Of a stretch of 64,000 nucleotides of DNA, positions 1 through 8,062 are shown piece after piece. Within the stretch, counting starts at the first letter, position 1, and each line of letters starts with the position of its first letter. This DNA is from Tepidaquicella sp964564635 (lineage in GTDB: Bacteria > Bacteroidota > Ignavibacteria > Tepidaquicellales > Tepidaquicellaceae). Below the pieces are notes generated by a model, which made no database searches, was not told the DNA's origin, and worked only from the letters and a program-made list of their open reading frames with translations. A program made the translations under genes and the position numbers. Location: assembly GCA_964564635.1 (NCBI GenBank), contig CAZMAR010000001.1:372001-436000 (forward strand), written 5' to 3'.

Positions 1-543
1 TTCGTCAATATTATTGCTCATTATGGGGTCAAGTCCTGTTGTAGGCTCATCATATAAAATAATTTCAGGATTAGTTGCAAGCGAGCGAGCCAGGGCAACT
101 CTTTTTTTCATACCACCTGATAAATCTGCAGGCATTAGATTTTGAATTCCAGGCAAACCGACTATTTCAAGTTTCTCTGCTACTATTTTCTTTATCTCTT
201 TATTTGACATATTTGTATTTTCACGAAGTGCGAGTCCAATATTTTCCTCTACAGTCATTGAGTCAAATAAAGCTGATCCCTGAAACTGAAAACCGAATTT
301 ACTCCTGATTTTATATAATTCTTTTTTGTTCATTTTCACAATATCCTGCCCTTCAATAAAAATTGAACCCTCGTCCGGCATTATCAATCCAATTATCAAT
401 TTTAATAATACTGATTTACCACAACCGCTACTGCCAATTATAACAAGAGTATCTCCTTTATTTATAGTAAGATTTACACCTTTTAATACTTCTTTATCTC
501 CAAATCTTTTTTTGAGATTTTCAATTTCTATAATTTTCTCCAT
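1..543 (-). CDS. MlaF-like ABC transporter ATP-binding protein (3' end truncated by window)
   Basis: ATPase of an importer of the MlaFEDB/Mkl type, which moves phospholipids or other hydrophobic substrates at the inner membrane. Reading leftward from ATG at 543 gives 181 codons. The Walker A motif GSSGCGKS is at residues 37-44, followed by FGFQFQGSALFDSMTVEEN, a Q-loop region typical of MlaF proteins. The signature LSGGMKKR and Walker B ILYDEPTTGLDP are also present. The SGGM-(K/R)-(K/R)R form of the signature favours MlaF over other ABC families. The frame is open at base 1, so the C-terminal part and any permease (mlaE) or substrate-binding partner (mlaD) lie outside. It is divergent from murI across about 95 bp. 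The ATPase call is secure; the substrate is inferred. Confidence 0.88.
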   Translation of the reverse strand, partial: MEKIIEIENLKKRFGDKEVLKGVNLTINKGDTLVIIGSSGCGKSVLLKLIIGLIMPDEGSIFIEGQDIVKMNKKELYKIRSKFGFQFQGSALFDSMTVEENIGLALRENTNMSNKEIKKIVAEKLEIVGLPGIQNLMPADLSGGMKKRVALARSLATNPEIILYDEPTTGLDPIMSNNIDE

Positions 544-639
544 ATATCAAATTAACTCAAATAATATTTATAATAAATTCAATATTACAATATCTTTTCT
601 GTGTTTTTAAAGAAATTTAAATAAATTATTTTGTAAAAT

Positions 640-1461
640 ATGGAAAATATAAATAAACATCAAAAAAATCTACCGATTGGAATCTTTGATTCAGGTATTG
701 GTGGTCTAACAGTAGCAAAATCAATCTTCAATCAGTTACCTAATGAAAAAGTTATTTATCTGGGAGACACAGCAAGATTACCTTATGGAACAAAATCTAA
801 GGAGACTGTAATTCTGTATTCCATAGAATGTTTAAAATTTCTCTTGAAAAAAAATGTAAAATTAATTGTTGTTGCCTGCAATACTGCATCTTCGGTTGCA
901 GTACCCTTTTTAAGAAAAATTACAAAAATTCCTATATTGGGAGTAATATCCCCTGGAGCAAAAGCAGCAGTAGAAAAGACAAAGAATAACAAAATAGGTG
1001 TAATAGGTACTGTTAGGACAATAATGAGTAAATCTTATATAAAGGAAATAAGAAAATTTGACAAAAATGTAAAAATTTTCAGTCAGCCTTGCAGTCTTTT
1101 TGTTCAACTTGCGGAAGATGGCTGGACTGATAATAAAATAGCATATTTAACAGCAGAAACCTATTTGAAAGAATTAAAAACAGAAAAGATTGATACTCTT
1201 ATACTTGGTTGCACTCACTATCCAGTTCTTAAAAACACCATTAGTAAGGTAATGGGTAGAAAAGTAATTTTGATTGATTCAGGAGAAGAAACAGCCAAGG
1301 AAGTAAAATCCATTCTTGAGAAATACAATCTTCTTAGTACCAGAAAGTCAAAGGGACAGCATAAATTTTATGTAACAGATTTTCCAAGTAATTTTAAAAC
1401 AATAAGTGAACGATTTTTAGGTAAAAAAATAACCAAAGTAGAAAAAATAAAATTACAATGA
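640..1461 (+). CDS. murI: Glutamate racemase
   Basis: Interconverts L- and D-glutamate to supply D-Glu for peptidoglycan; cytoplasmic and cofactor-independent. The 273-residue length is normal. The N-terminal GIFDSGIGGLTV loop is at about residues 14-25 and GDTARLPYG at 42-50. The two catalytic cysteines are in ACNTAS (Cys80) and GCTHYP (Cys191), so both halves of the pseudo-dimeric active site are intact. The ATG at 640 gives a short hydrophilic lead before the first strand. It is followed by pyrE with a 4-bp ATGA overlap, which suggests translational coupling although the pathways are unrelated. Confidence 0.96.
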   Translation: MENINKHQKNLPIGIFDSGIGGLTVAKSIFNQLPNEKVIYLGDTARLPYGTKSKETVILYSIECLKFLLKKNVKLIVVACNTASSVAVPFLRKITKIPILGVISPGAKAAVEKTKNNKIGVIGTVRTIMSKSYIKEIRKFDKNVKIFSQPCSLFVQLAEDGWTDNKIAYLTAETYLKELKTEKIDTLILGCTHYPVLKNTISKVMGRKVILIDSGEETAKEVKSILEKYNLLSTRKSKGQHKFYVTDFPSNFKTISERFLGKKITKVEKIKLQ

Positions 1462-2036
1462 ATCAGGAAGAAGTTTTAAAAATTTTTTCTGAAACAGGTG
1501 CTTTTTTAGAAGGGCATTTCATCTTAACATCTGGATACCATAGCCCTCATTATTTTCAATGTGCAAAAGTACTTCAGTATCCTCGCTACAATACACTTTT
1601 TGCAAATGAAATAGCAAAACATTTTATTAATTTTAATATCAATCTTGTAATATCTCCTGCTATCGGTGGAATAGTATTGGGAACCGAAGTTGGAAGGATT
1701 TTAAATGTGAGGACGATATTTACAGAAAGAGAAAATGGAATAATGAAATTACGCAGAGGATTTACTATCTCCGAGAGTGATAATATTCTTATATGCGAAG
1801 ATGTTGTTACTACCGGGAAAAGCGTTTTTGAAGTAATTGAAATAGTAAAAGAAAATAAGGGAAATTTAAAGGGGGTCGGTTATATAATTGATAGAAGTAA
1901 TGGGAAAGTGAATTTTAACACAGAACAATATTGTCTTGCCAAATTAGATGTAATTAAATTTTCTCCTGATGAGGTTCCTGAATGGTTAGCAAAAATTCCC
2001 GTTAGTAAACCTGGAAGTAGATATATTAAAAATTAA
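1458..2036 (+). CDS. pyrE: Orotate phosphoribosyltransferase
   Basis: Transfers a phosphoribosyl group from PRPP to orotate to form OMP in pyrimidine biosynthesis. The 192 residues carry the PRPP-binding loop ICEDVVTTGKSV at about residues 113-124 and the N-terminal FILTSGYHSPHYF segment seen in the PyrE type lacking a fused OMP decarboxylase. The start overlaps the murI stop by 4 bp. The gene ends tail-to-tail with the next minus-strand gene, overlapping it by 4 bp. No pyr operon partners are visible here. Cytoplasmic; confident by motif and length. Confidence 0.93.
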   Translation: MNQEEVLKIFSETGAFLEGHFILTSGYHSPHYFQCAKVLQYPRYNTLFANEIAKHFINFNINLVISPAIGGIVLGTEVGRILNVRTIFTERENGIMKLRRGFTISESDNILICEDVVTTGKSVFEVIEIVKENKGNLKGVGYIIDRSNGKVNFNTEQYCLAKLDVIKFSPDEVPEWLAKIPVSKPGSRYIKN

Positions 2037-2827
2037 TAATACGAATACCATAGTGAAATTCCACCCGTTGGTCCAATTCCTATATTCCTACCATAAGGAA
2101 TCAACTCAGTAAATACACCAATACCAACATTATTAGTAACTTTATACAACAAGGTACCACCAATTTTTAGGACTCTAAAACTTGTATTGACCGAATGTGA
2201 ATATTCAGCCCCTGCAAACAAAGTAAATTTTTTAGAAAAATCGATACCATCAGCAGTGTAAATTCTATATTGAAATTCATTGAACACATTAGTTTTATAA
2301 TGTCCAGCAACCCCAACACTCCAGAACCCATTTTTATTAAATGCTTTATAACCATCACCAATAGCGAAAGCAAGGTCATATTCAAAAAACTTAGCCCCAA
2401 GTTCAGGTAATTGATTTCGTGGCAGGTGTATCGGAAGATTTATGCTAAAAAGAACACCAGTAACGGGTTTTGGATATTCGGTAATCTGATAAACAACGCC
2501 CACCTGCGGATTCGTAAAACCAGCACTTCTATTATCAAGATATTTATCTTTATACTGTAAAACCGCAAAAGAAAACCCTGTAAAAAGCCCCCATTTCTTT
2601 CCAATACCAAATGAATACCACACTCCCAATTCCGCTTTTTGAAACTTTCCATCATTAACAGCACTTCTCAAAATTCCGTCTGCATCGTAATATTGGTCGC
2701 TTTCATAATACCGAAAACTTATAATTGCTCCTCCCTCTCCTTTTCTTGGTGCCCATTGTGAAAAAATATTTGCAACTTGTATTAAAACAAATAACAAAGC
2801 TAAAATTAAAACCCTTTTTGATGCCAA
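2033..2827 (-). CDS. Exported outer-membrane beta-barrel-like protein, unknown function
   Basis: A 264-residue protein with a signal peptide (ILALLFVLIQVANIFSQ) and then alternating polar/aromatic strands with many Gly, Tyr and Phe residues. It ends in Trp-Tyr-Ser-Tyr-Tyr, as expected for an outer-membrane barrel. The only plausible start is TTG at 2827, because an in-frame stop lies just upstream. That start sits head-to-head with the region before the 2920 gene. No enzymatic motif is visible. It resembles the general class of Ignavibacteria/Bacteroidota barrel proteins; substrate and role are unknown. Confidence 0.7.
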   Translation of the reverse strand: MASKRVLILALLFVLIQVANIFSQWAPRKGEGGAIISFRYYESDQYYDADGILRSAVNDGKFQKAELGVWYSFGIGKKWGLFTGFSFAVLQYKDKYLDNRSAGFTNPQVGVVYQITEYPKPVTGVLFSINLPIHLPRNQLPELGAKFFEYDLAFAIGDGYKAFNKNGFWSVGVAGHYKTNVFNEFQYRIYTADGIDFSKKFTLFAGAEYSHSVNTSFRVLKIGGTLLYKVTNNVGIGVFTELIPYGRNIGIGPTGGISLWYSYY

Positions 2828-2919
2828 TGACTTATATTTTGAGTATTACTAATTACATTGAATTTAAAAATAATTTTAGTAAAAATAAAGCTAAAAAAAT
2901 AAAAGTGGAAAAAATCTCA

Positions 2920-4473
2920 ATGTTTATAAAGGAGGCAGTTAAATCAAATTCAGATGTTAAAACCTCCTTCTGGTTTGTTATTATAATATCTGCAATAGTA
3001 AGTCTCATTGCACAAATTCTTTCCTACTCAAACGGTTTGGTATTTGCTTACAACGACGCCGGTCTCCACCTCGATGTTGCAAGAAGAATATATGATTCAA
3101 GAGACCCGGGTATAATAAATCAGATTGGAATTATTTGGCTACCGGTACCACATATCGTTTATATACCATTTGTTTATTTCGATTTCTTATGGATTACAGG
3201 TTTAGCTGGCTGTATTGTTGGTTTCATCTGTTTTATTTTATCTGCTGGATTTTTATATAAAGTTATAAGAGCAATTACCGGCGAAAACATTTCTGCACTT
3301 TTGGGAACTGCATTTTTTGTATTTAATCCAAATATACTCTACCTTTACACCACCGCAATGACTGAACCAATTTTTCTTATGTTTATTATTCTTGCTGTAA
3401 ATCATATTCTGAACTGGGAAAAGACTGAGTTTTCAGGTGAACTTGTTAGAGCAGGAATAATATTAGGTTTAGCAAGTCTTACTCGTTATGAAAGTTGGGG
3501 ATATTTTCTATGTTTATTAGTTGTCGTTTTATTAGTTGCAATTTTCGAGAAAAAAAAGCATCCAATAAAATCAATCATTTATTTTTCTTTCGTCCCGATT
3601 TTATGTATTGCATGGTATTTATGGTTAAATTATTCATTACACGGAGATGTTCTAACATTTCAGAGAGGTCCTTATTCAAGTGAATTTCAAGTCAATCTTA
3701 GATACGCAAGTATTGGAGGTGCACCTTATAAATATAATTTAGATGCTTCTCTTGACATATTAAATACTACTTTAATTTCCAATACAGGTTTCGTAATGGC
3801 TGCATTAGCATTTACGGGAATAATTTTATTTGTTGTCAAAAGAAAATTTTCCGTTTTTTGTTTAATCCCCCTTACCATGTTAATCTTCTATATACTAAAC
3901 CTGATTTCTTTATATTATGGACAGGTAGCCATAGAAACGCCGAAAACAATTCCAAAAGGTTACTTTCAAACCAGATATGTTGTCGGGATAATTCCCGGCT
4001 TATGTGTATTTGTTGGATATTTTTTTACTGTGATAAAAGAAATTAATTATAAAATTGTTGCATTCTGCATTTTTATATTCATCGAATTTATGAGTTGGTA
4101 TATTGTTTGGCCAATGGGTGTTCCTGCAATAGGAGAAGCTGAATCTGCAATTATGCTTTCTCAACCATTTAGAAGAACTGCAAATTATTTAAATAATTTT
4201 TATGATGGTGGGAATATTCTTTACGACGATTTCTCAATTATTTTCTTTGCTGGTTCAGGAATTCCGATGAAGGATAGAATTCATGAATATAGCTGGGATG
4301 TCGGAGACCAAGCATTAAATAAACCATCAACAGTTGTCAGATGGGTAATGTTTAATAAACTTAACCCGAATGATAAAGTATATATTGCAATGAAGAATAA
4401 TTTAGATTTTGCGGAAAACTTCAAACTTGTATATCACGACGAAGGTATTGAAGTATATAAGCGGAAGTTTTAG
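2920..4473 (+). CDS. GT-C-fold membrane glycosyltransferase (PMT/ArnT-like), paralogue of the 4477-6039 gene
   Basis: A polytopic protein of 517 residues. The first periplasmic loop after TM1 contains AYNDAGLHLDVARR, an acidic D-A-x-x-H-L-D motif expected of lipid-phosphate-sugar-dependent GT-C enzymes. Multiple hydrophobic segments follow, then a soluble C-terminal domain. The reading frame extends upstream into the oppositely oriented barrel gene, but ATG 2920 (MFIKEAVKSN) aligns with the N-terminus of the neighbouring paralogue (517 against 520 residues), so I chose it; GTG at 2905 is an alternative. The shared motifs include a proline/aromatic stretch before TM2 (WLPVPH against WLPIPH) and the C-terminal PMKxRIHxxxxxxG. 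Donor and acceptor are unknown; transfer to a cell-surface glycan or protein is inferred. Confidence 0.75.
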   Translation: MFIKEAVKSNSDVKTSFWFVIIISAIVSLIAQILSYSNGLVFAYNDAGLHLDVARRIYDSRDPGIINQIGIIWLPVPHIVYIPFVYFDFLWITGLAGCIVGFICFILSAGFLYKVIRAITGENISALLGTAFFVFNPNILYLYTTAMTEPIFLMFIILAVNHILNWEKTEFSGELVRAGIILGLASLTRYESWGYFLCLLVVVLLVAIFEKKKHPIKSIIYFSFVPILCIAWYLWLNYSLHGDVLTFQRGPYSSEFQVNLRYASIGGAPYKYNLDASLDILNTTLISNTGFVMAALAFTGIILFVVKRKFSVFCLIPLTMLIFYILNLISLYYGQVAIETPKTIPKGYFQTRYVVGIIPGLCVFVGYFFTVIKEINYKIVAFCIFIFIEFMSWYIVWPMGVPAIGEAESAIMLSQPFRRTANYLNNFYDGGNILYDDFSIIFFAGSGIPMKDRIHEYSWDVGDQALNKPSTVVRWVMFNKLNPNDKVYIAMKNNLDFAENFKLVYHDEGIEVYKRKF

Positions 4474-4476
4474 TAA

Positions 4477-6039
4477 TTAATCAGAAATCCTTTTATAAAT
4501 CTCTAAACCGCGGTCAACATAAACAATTTTAAAATTTGCTCTGAAATCCGGTAAGTCTTTAATATAATATAAAATTTCATCATTTAACTGATTATCAACC
4601 ATAATCCAACCTACAACAAGAGAAGGACTTTTAAGAGCAACCTCACCAAATTTAAAAGTATGTTTATGTATTCTTTCTTTCATAGGAATTCTACAGAAAG
4701 GATACAAGTTCAAATTCTTGTCATCGAAAAGAATCCTTTTACCATTATAATGATTCTTAAGAAATTCCGAAGCACGTTTAAATTCAGGTTGATAAGAATC
4801 AAAATAATAAGCTTCCTCTATAGACCCAGCAGAATAGGGATAATTGATAACCCAATATAAAGAGAAGAATAAAACTAAAATAAGCCCACCGATTTTATAC
4901 AACTTCCTGTAAGAAATTCTATCATACAAATAACCAACAAAATAAATAATGAAAGGAAGCGCAAAGAGTCCATATCTTGCATTGAAATATCCGGGAGGGT
5001 TTGTGTTTGGCAGAAGAACCGCCACCTGTCCTAAAAAAAGTGAAGAAATACCAACAATAAAAACTGTAATATTAACATAAGGTATCAAAGTCTTATTAGA
5101 AAATTTATATCTACGATAATATATAAACAGACCTATCAAAGAAAACAAGAATATAAAAACATTGATATTAGAAAAAACTGCTTTGAAATAAATTTCTATG
5201 GCGATAAAAATATTTCCTTTAGCGGGTAAATTACCAGCTTTTTCAAAAGGTTTCATAAGTTCCTGTGAAGAATATTCACCTCTTTGAAAATCCAGTGGGT
5301 CATTAAAGAAAAGCCAGTTATAGAATAACCAGAGAAAAATAAAAAATAAGGGCACCGAATAATAAAGAAATAACCCCCTTAAAGGATTCCTTTTTCTTTG
5401 TTTATAAATTATGAAAATAAACACTGCAACAAAAGTTGTATAGAGCCATGCTTCATATCTTGTACCCATAGCCAGCGCAGCAAAAAAACCTGCAGAAATT
5501 AAATCAAACTTTTTCTTATAATCCTGCCATCTTAAAAGAAAAAATAAAGAAGTAAGTAAAAACATATAAAACACTGACTCGGTCATCGCAGTTGTCTGGA
5601 AATATAAAATATTAGGATTAAATGCAAATATGGAAAAAGTAACCCATTTAGTCCAACCTTTTTCAGAAATTAATTCTCCTATTCTAAATACATTAATACA
5701 GGTAATAATATAACAAAAAAAACCAAGAATACAACCAGCCAACCCAGTGTACCACAAGTAGTCAATATATGCAAGGGGCATTAATAAAAAATGTGGAATT
5801 GGAAGCCACACAGTTCCCATTTGAGAAAGCACCCCTGGAGTGATTGAATCAAAAAATCTTCTCGCACTATCCAAATGAGTAACAGCATCTCGATAAGAAA
5901 AAATAAGATTATTAGTATAAAAATATACCTGTGCTATTAACCCCGCAATTATAGAAATTGATAATGCTGCAACTTTTCCTGACCAAGCCTCAAAAAAATT
6001 TATTATTACCTTCTTTACACTATCAATTATTCTGTACAA
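4477..6039 (-). CDS. GT-C-fold membrane glycosyltransferase (PMT/ArnT-like), paralogue of the 2920-4473 gene
   Basis: A 520-residue polytopic protein with the SYRDAVTHLDSARR acidic loop after TM1, WLPIPH, and the C-terminal IPMKERIHKHTF motif shared with its convergent neighbour. About ten or more hydrophobic segments precede a soluble tail. It is probably the last gene of the minus-strand run from 12073 (kinase, regulator, BcsB-like, GT2, then this gene), about 34 bp after the GT2 stop. It is likely to work on the same surface polysaccharide or glycoconjugate. It ends 3 bp from the stop of the plus-strand paralogue, forming an inverted pair. Fold class is well supported; substrate is not. 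Confidence 0.76.
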   Translation of the reverse strand: MYRIIDSVKKVIINFFEAWSGKVAALSISIIAGLIAQVYFYTNNLIFSYRDAVTHLDSARRFFDSITPGVLSQMGTVWLPIPHFLLMPLAYIDYLWYTGLAGCILGFFCYIITCINVFRIGELISEKGWTKWVTFSIFAFNPNILYFQTTAMTESVFYMFLLTSLFFLLRWQDYKKKFDLISAGFFAALAMGTRYEAWLYTTFVAVFIFIIYKQRKRNPLRGLFLYYSVPLFFIFLWLFYNWLFFNDPLDFQRGEYSSQELMKPFEKAGNLPAKGNIFIAIEIYFKAVFSNINVFIFLFSLIGLFIYYRRYKFSNKTLIPYVNITVFIVGISSLFLGQVAVLLPNTNPPGYFNARYGLFALPFIIYFVGYLYDRISYRKLYKIGGLILVLFFSLYWVINYPYSAGSIEEAYYFDSYQPEFKRASEFLKNHYNGKRILFDDKNLNLYPFCRIPMKERIHKHTFKFGEVALKSPSLVVGWIMVDNQLNDEILYYIKDLPDFRANFKIVYVDRGLEIYKRISD

Positions 6040-6073
6040 TTCAATTTTAAATTTTCAAATTTTATAAATATAT

Positions 6074-8050
6074 CTATGCTCTTTCTGGGTTGATTTTTCT
6101 TGCTTTTACCTGACTGATTATTTCTTCTATTTCAGTTGAGCTTGCTTTCGGTTTGTAAGAAGTAAGACCGTGTTGAGTCTTTTCCCAATAGAAAGGTTTT
6201 GTAATTAATTGTAAGGTTCCTTTCCAGGCAGCGTAACTCATCAGGACCCAATATAGTGGTATAAGAATCGCAAACGGTATTGAGGTATAGTGTTCTTTAA
6301 TTACAGTGGGACCTATATGTAGAATAATATAAACAAGATTTCCAAGTATAAGATTGAATTCACAAATAGTTTTAACCTCAGGAGTAAATAAACTCGCAGT
6401 AGACTCTGGAAAAACAAAAGTAAGAATTGTAACTAACCACAATAATGGATTTACAAGAGGAAATAAAATATTAAATCCAAAAGTAAGAATGAAGTAAAAA
6501 GTCTGTTTAACCCCGAGCTTTCTGAATAATCTAATTGGATGTCTCATATGCACAAAAAATGTTTGCACATAACCCTTAATCCATCTTGACCTTTGTCTTA
6601 TCCAATTTCCAACTCTTAAATTTGCTTCTTCCAGTGTGTAGGAATTCAACATTGCTGTTTTATATCGTTTCTGAGATATTCTAACACCCAGGTCAGCATC
6701 TTCTGTAACATTATATGGGTCCCATCCCCCTAATTCCTTTAATGTTTTCGTTTTAAAATGATTACTTGTTCCTCCAAGTGGCAGGGGCGCCCCAGATATA
6801 TCCAGACCTTGTAGCCAGTAGTCAAACCAGAAAGTATACTCCAGTGCAAACCATCGCGCAAGTAAATTCTCTTTTGGATTATAAAAATTCAGGTGTGCCT
6901 GTAAACATGCATATTCATCACCTAATTTCTGAAAGGCAACTATTGCTTTTTTTAGTTGGTCAGGTTCTGGTTCATCTTCTGCATCATAAATAACTATATG
7001 CTCACCATAAGCTCTATATAATCCATAATTACATGCTCTCGGTTTTGTTTTAATTGGAGAATCCGGAATAATAATAGGGTCAAACATTTTTACCATTTCT
7101 TTATAAAACTCTTTTGATAATCCAAATAATGTAACCTCTGGTTCTCCAATTATACCGTATTTTTTACACGCTTCTATAGTCTCTGAGTCCTTCTCTTCTA
7201 TAAGGATTTTGATATCAAGTTTCTCTTTTGGATAATCAAGTTTATTCATATTGTTGATTATATTGGGAATCACAGCAGATTCTTTATAAACGGGAATCAA
7301 TATGGTATAGATAGGAAGAGACCCATCATCTAATGCTCTCACCTCTGGCTGAGTAATATTAACTTTTCTCCTGATACTTTCAAAACCCTTAAGCGCAATA
7401 ATTAATTTAAATGGATTAATTATAAAATAAATCAGGTTAATAATTAAAAAAAGAAGGAAGAAAACTCTACCGGGCTCTAAAATCAATAAAATGAAAAATA
7501 CTATTAAAGAAATAATTAAAAAATTTCTCTGCCAGTCGTATAACACTTTAGATGCGGAATACTCCGGTGATTTAATACGGAGTTCTTCCATTGCTTTTAT
7601 ACTATGGATTTCCTTATAACCTTCGTCAAGTACATATTCAATACTTTCTGCAGAGGTAATATAGATTTCAACCCTTCTTTTAAATATTTTCTCAAGTTCA
7701 CGGAAAAGCGGGAAATTAAACGGATTGGCTATAGCTAAAACAACTTTATCTGGTTTCACCTGCAACAAAAAAATGAGATTCTTATACATTACACTATATG
7801 GTAATGTAGAAGCTCTGTAAGTAACTTCCTTTAAGAGACTTGTTTCAAAATATGGTAAATCGAGAAATTGAGCAAGCTCTTTGTAAAATTCCTCTGGTGG
7901 ATATATCTTTTTATCTCTTAAAGTATATAAAAGCGTTCTTAATTTCATTTCTTTCTTTGAAAATATCGCATCTGGATTATAGCCATATTTTCTTAAAAGG
8001 TCAAAAACGAAATTAAGAAGCTTTTTCTCATAACTGGATTTAAAAATCAT
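6074..8050 (-). CDS. Processive family 2 glycosyltransferase with N-terminal MshEN/GspE_N-like domain
   Basis: A 658-residue inner-membrane synthase. Residues about 1-150 resemble the GspE N-terminal (MshEN) fold, with FYKELAQFLDLPYFE at about 55-69, VLAIANPFNFPLFREL at about 104-119 and a closing 'ESIEYVLDEGY'. Two TM helices (about 175-215) precede a GT2 domain with catalytic acids near Asp288, the YDAEDEPE motif (Asp356), TED at 449-451 and QRSRW at 486-490, the QxxRW signature of processive BcsA-type synthases. Further TM helices follow. No C-terminal PilZ domain is visible. MshEN domains bind c-di-GMP in several proteins, so allosteric control by c-di-GMP through the N-terminus is inferred. 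The gene lies 12 bp after the BcsB-like gene, so the two probably form a synthase/co-polymerase pair. The polymer is unknown. Confidence 0.85.
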   Translation of the reverse strand: MIFKSSYEKKLLNFVFDLLRKYGYNPDAIFSKKEMKLRTLLYTLRDKKIYPPEEFYKELAQFLDLPYFETSLLKEVTYRASTLPYSVMYKNLIFLLQVKPDKVVLAIANPFNFPLFRELEKIFKRRVEIYITSAESIEYVLDEGYKEIHSIKAMEELRIKSPEYSASKVLYDWQRNFLIISLIVFFILLILEPGRVFFLLFLIINLIYFIINPFKLIIALKGFESIRRKVNITQPEVRALDDGSLPIYTILIPVYKESAVIPNIINNMNKLDYPKEKLDIKILIEEKDSETIEACKKYGIIGEPEVTLFGLSKEFYKEMVKMFDPIIIPDSPIKTKPRACNYGLYRAYGEHIVIYDAEDEPEPDQLKKAIVAFQKLGDEYACLQAHLNFYNPKENLLARWFALEYTFWFDYWLQGLDISGAPLPLGGTSNHFKTKTLKELGGWDPYNVTEDADLGVRISQKRYKTAMLNSYTLEEANLRVGNWIRQRSRWIKGYVQTFFVHMRHPIRLFRKLGVKQTFYFILTFGFNILFPLVNPLLWLVTILTFVFPESTASLFTPEVKTICEFNLILGNLVYIILHIGPTVIKEHYTSIPFAILIPLYWVLMSYAAWKGTLQLITKPFYWEKTQHGLTSYKPKASSTEIEEIISQVKARKINPERA

Positions 8051-8062
8051 TATTTTTTAAAT

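Noticed and set aside
2725..2919. N-terminal extension of the GT-C gene from 2725
   Set aside because: It overlaps the signal peptide of the oppositely oriented barrel gene and is absent in the paralogue, so ATG 2920 is preferred.
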